A DNA stretch of 64,000 nucleotides from Aldrovandia affinis (taxonomy: Eukaryota; Chordata; Actinopteri; Notacanthiformes; Halosauridae), in NCBI GenBank assembly GCA_029706075.1, contig JAINUG010000200.1, positions 682,001 to 746,000 on the forward strand, given 5' to 3'. Shown in pieces: positions 60,331 through 64,000 of this stretch (the first letter of the stretch is position 1; every line of letters begins with the position of its first letter). Under the pieces are notes generated by a model. It was given only the letters and a program-made list of their open reading frames with translations, did no database searches and was not told the DNA's origin. A program made the translations under genes and the position numbers.

Positions 60331-60706
60331 GGGCCTCCCGTGTGGTGTAGTGGTTTCAACGTCCGACGCTGGCCACGGCAACCAGGGTTTGATTCTCCTC
60401 AGAGTCAGCTCTGGCCGGGAGTGCCACCGGGGGTGGCAATTGGCTGTCTGCCCCAGGGAGGGGGGAGGGAAGCCGACAAGATGTTAGCTGTGCACAGGAG
60501 CGGCTCTGGGGTGCCGGAGTTACAGTAGTTGACTTGGCGAGTGTCATCTCGGAGGAGACAATACTTAGCCTTCCTCGCCGCCAGTCACAGGGCTACGACA
60601 GCGAACTATGAGGGAGGGATTGACCTAAAAATAGCGGGTGTAATTGGCTACCAAATTGGGAGAAAAACTGGATAAAATCAGAAACAAAATGTAATGAAAA
60701 AAAAAA
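60331..60706 (+). mobile_element. full-length tRNA-derived SINE family A
   Basis: The head GGGCCTCCCGTGTGGTGTAG has a perfect box A (TGGTGTAGTGG, 60,343-60,353) and a weakened box B (GGTTTGATTCT, 60,386-60,396). The body GGTGGCAATTGGCTGTCTGC and tail AATTGGCTACCAAATTGGGA match the copies at 1668 and 23,299. It ends in an A-rich run at 60,697-60,706. Target duplications are not clear. Confidence 0.9.
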
Positions 60707-62786
60707 GTATTTGTTAATTCTCTTGGTTCAGTTGACTTCTACTGAATTAACCCCTTTATTGTAATTTGCTTTCTCTAATGCAACGTCAAGAAAGAGAACA
60801 TTACCACGCAAGACACAATTAGGAGGAGGCTTTGTGGCTGGTTTAAAGGCAAGCTTTCAGCCTCCTCTATTGCCAGCTGTCCAGCTGCCACTGATCAGTA
60901 CATACTATTATATGGCACTGAGATCCACTCTAACAGCAACCCTAAGGTGATGTTTGGTCAATACGAGAAAATAAAATCTAGTCTCAAAACCAGTACATCT
61001 ATGGTTGTAACATTATAACAGCTGCTGTACGTCAATTCAAATGACATCTCCATGCATTCAGGTATATTTATGCCAAAGATTTTTGAACACTTTGAACGTT
61101 CGGTGAAGCATTACTGTATATCATAAAGAGAATCGGAGAGCACAAAACCAAAAGGTACCAGGAATCACTGTTGACTCTTGCCATGGCAGGTGTTCAGAAC
61201 TTTCAAGATGGGGTTCGTCACTCTGTAAGTGCTGTTTAGATGCAGAAATACTGTGTTGTGTACACTGCGAAGCCGCAGAATACAGAAGGTCCTCTTTTTT
61301 AGAGCCATGGTGAAAGATGTGATTAATACGATCTCTGAATAGCTTGGACTGCATTCTGTAACTGTGCCTTGAGCACATGTTTTTGCTGAGGAGTTGAAAG
61401 ATGGCACTCCCAAGGCCAGAATTGACTGCTTCCAACCTTGAGCAAACATAAAACTGATTTATTTCTCTCACTCAGGCTACTGCAACTGTTTTCTGCATCA
61501 AAGCAAAAGAAGTCAAAACAGAGCATTGTTTATTTTTAGTGAGAGCCCAGGTTAGCTGTTATACCCCCCCCCCCCCTCCTCACCACCACCATCCATTCAA
61601 AATGTGGAATTTCTATGTCTTTATCAGACTTCCCACTGCTTAATCCCCAGTAACATTTAAATATGCCATGGGTGCAATTCACCTATTCACACTTCCAGTT
61701 AATTTATGTCTCTCAGACATGTGAACCATGGAAAAAAACCTAACGCACACTTTGCAAGCTGTGTACGGAGCATAGAGACTCCGTTGAGATCTAAATTTGA
61801 ATTCTCGCTAGCATTCTGTTACACATTCTCTCCTTCGTAGAGTCAAGCTCTCTTCAAAATGTCAGTGGAACGGGATAGTTGGACAGGCGTGTCAGGTTAC
61901 GCCCCCATTAATGACTCTGCAAAGTTCTGCTTCTGCTCTCTCACCCTGTAAGGGGCTTCAGAAAGTCCATCCAAGAATACCATATATAGTGCAATATGGT
62001 ATGTCTTAAAAAGGAAAAAATATTATTTTAATATAAACTAAATAAGGCACAAGATTGGAATGAATTATGAACTGTTTTCTTTCCGAATAATTTTTTGATA
62101 AAAACATTTTTGGATAGCTCATGACTACCTGTCAGCGCAGTAATCTGGCATTACCATGGACAGGGCCGTCATAAACTTAAACTGCTGTCTCCTACTGAGA
62201 TATGAATGGTCCACTCTGTCTTACATCATCGTTGTGCCATGTTCGTTTGGGGGAAAAAATGTTGACCTTTTCATCCGTAATGCAACCAGGGGTCAATTCT
62301 CCTGGCAAAGCACCAGTTATTTTTTTGGCTCTCAAAAATTGACTCTTTTTCCTGAATGATTTCACTCACCTCCCCCCTTTAAATATACATAATCCCGCCA
62401 GTGAGTGAAGAAGCGTGACGGTTATCCTTTAAGAACAATGATGACGGCAAAAGTCAGGAAGCAGAAACGGAGGAACCAAACATTATCAGGGCCTCCATTA
62501 GTGCATGCTCAAGCCACAGGAGACGACTTCCTGAAACAAAGGATATCAGGGAGGAAATGGACATTCTTTCAAACTTTTTTACAATTCCTTAAAAAAAGGG
62601 GAAGGCAAAGAAAGAAAGCAACTGGATCCCAAAGCAAAGTATAAAAAAAGCTTATTGGGCCAGTGTGAGGCACAAAGCCGCCCCAGCAGTGGCCTTTTCC
62701 CATACACTGTGTTAATTTGTCTGTTTGACAGACTTACTGGACAGGTCCCTGGCCGCTTGCCCGACCGCTCAACCATTTCCTCGACG
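60707..62786. other. unique DNA, no exon seen
   Basis: A poly-C run lies at 61,564-61,576. GC-balanced repeat-free parts are at 60,800-60,920, 61,130-61,560 and 62,400-62,560. Nothing bounded. Confidence 0.4.
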
Positions 62787-62880
62787 GGACCCCACCCCCC
62801 CCCTCCTCCGACCCCTGCTCTCTCCTTCCACCACGCTCACCGTCCCAACCCCCCCCCCCGAACCCCCACCCCCAAGCCCT
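62787..62880. repeat. C-rich pyrimidine tract
   Basis: Runs of 9-11 C alternate with CT-rich sequence. The 75- and 136-codon open frames across it are proline-rich only because of composition. Confidence 0.9.
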
Positions 62881-64000
62881 CGCTTGTTCTTGCCCTCGGC
62901 ACCATGCAGCCCCTCCGACCAGAGGAAGAATACCTCTGCTGGTCAGTGCTGACGTCCATTTGTAAAGAGTTGAGCAATTCCAGGGGCCTGAGTTTGTCTA
63001 GCCAAAGCTCTCTCGCAGCATGCGCCTATTTTACCGTTGGCACAGACATGCCATTCCATGTTTGATTATTTAGCAGTTTAAAGACAGCTTGCTGGGTCTA
63101 AGCTGTCTCCTCCCAGCCTGCTGGCCCTTTGTTTAGGGAGCTGGAGGGGAGTGGAGGCCAGCTCTCAGCTATTTTATCCCCTCAAAAACACAGCTGACAG
63201 CAGCTTTACCAGCAGGGCCACTGCTGTCTCAATTTACACCCATTAAAAGTTTTTGCTCCATTACTTTTTCAAAGTGAAACAAATATAGTTTGGATTCAAA
63301 GTTTGGATAAAAATGTGGCCTTCTTATATAAAGTAGATTAGAAAAGCAAACATATTATTGTTTGGTGAATTTCAGCAACTTTTGTCTGAAAGGTTTTAAC
63401 TTAATATGCAGTGTTAATATCAAGTTAAAATATGCTTTCCATTTATGATTTTTTTTTATAAGTGATATGCAATTTGTTATATAAACTACTTCTGTAACTA
63501 TCATTATACTAAAATATCATCAAAAAATAAATGATATTATTTAGATTTCCTTGTTCATCGCTACTTGTTGATCTTCATATTGACCAGCTGGTAGAAAAGC
63601 CGGTACAAGAGAAGTAAATGAATCACACCCATGGTATTTCCTGTTTGAATAATTGTCCATGATGTTTTCCCCCACAAAACATATTATCACACAATATCTA
63701 AATCCAACGTGTCTTCACAGTTTCGCAGTAATTTTGCGCAGTGGATAATGACTCCTTTTGAATGTTACTCTCTGAAGAGAACAGCGGGGGTCAGTTATTT
63801 GACAGCAGCTGACCACCAGATGCCAATTACGCTTTTGAAAATGATGTTACCAATGTAACCTGGAAGTACCCAGACATTTTCCCTGATAATTGTATAATTA
63901 TAGATAAGTTAGTCATTTAATCAACATAGAGGGCACACTCTCAGAAACTGGTGTATATATATATAGACACACACACGCACACACATATTCCTTGTTGTTT
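62881..64000. other. unique DNA to window end
   Basis: Candidate conserved blocks lie at 63,070-63,240 and 63,710-63,860 (CAGCAGCTGACCACCAGATG). A TA/CA simple repeat sits at about 63,953-63,985. No exon seen. Confidence 0.4.

Noticed and set aside
60331-60403. Possible tRNA gene (box A and box B present)
   Set aside because: The boxes belong to the SINE head. No cloverleaf with paired acceptor stem is apparent and the sequence continues into the SINE body.
62655-63065. 136-codon open frame, the longest in the window
   Set aside because: Its proline-rich part comes from the C-rich tract and no domain or conserved motif is visible.

Overview
This window looks like nuclear DNA of a ray-finned fish, probably a teleost. 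The evidence is the mobile-element population: several Tc1-like transposons, hAT and Tigger DNA elements, a 5S rRNA-derived SINE, tRNA-derived SINEs with box A and box B, LTRs with fish-type ends, and long dinucleotide microsatellites on an AT-rich background. The species cannot be named. I found no intact protein-coding gene, no convincing host exon and no functional RNA gene. Every open frame with recognisable homology is a decayed transposase or reverse transcriptase.

Layout. 1-4 kb: a 5'-truncated SINE, a solo LTR carrying a 7-bp microsatellite, and a 5S-derived SINE. 4-8.6 kb: mostly unique AT-rich DNA, with a block at 7600-7950 that resembles a conserved noncoding element. 8.6-16 kb: dense repeats, namely a Tc1-type MITE with a second solo LTR at its end, a short module shared with 35.3 kb, a Tigger deletion derivative, a (CA)n array and two hAT MITEs with perfect 8-bp target duplications. 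19.7-26.7 kb: two broken Tc1 elements fused end to end, three SINEs and a hAT tip. 30.5-35.4 kb: Tc1 ends, a hAT remnant with a BED-finger fragment, a LINE 3' end, a SINE tail and the second copy of the shared module. 39.2-41.3 kb: a hAT tip, an old dispersed repeat, a full-length SINE with a scrambled head and a GC-rich island of unknown nature.

From about 42 kb to the end, repeats thin out and several GC-balanced, repeat-free blocks appear, with two CpG-rich islands (46.8-47.1 and 56.15-56.37 kb). This is what a gene desert or a very long intron beside a developmental regulator often looks like, but that is inference and no flanking gene is visible. Exceptions in this part are a Harbinger-like element (52.4 kb), a (TAG)n array, a SINE at 60.3 kb and a decayed 25-bp tandem repeat at 58,278-58,501.

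No genes here work together as a pathway. The interest lies in transposon layering, target-site duplications, shared repeat modules and candidate regulatory DNA.
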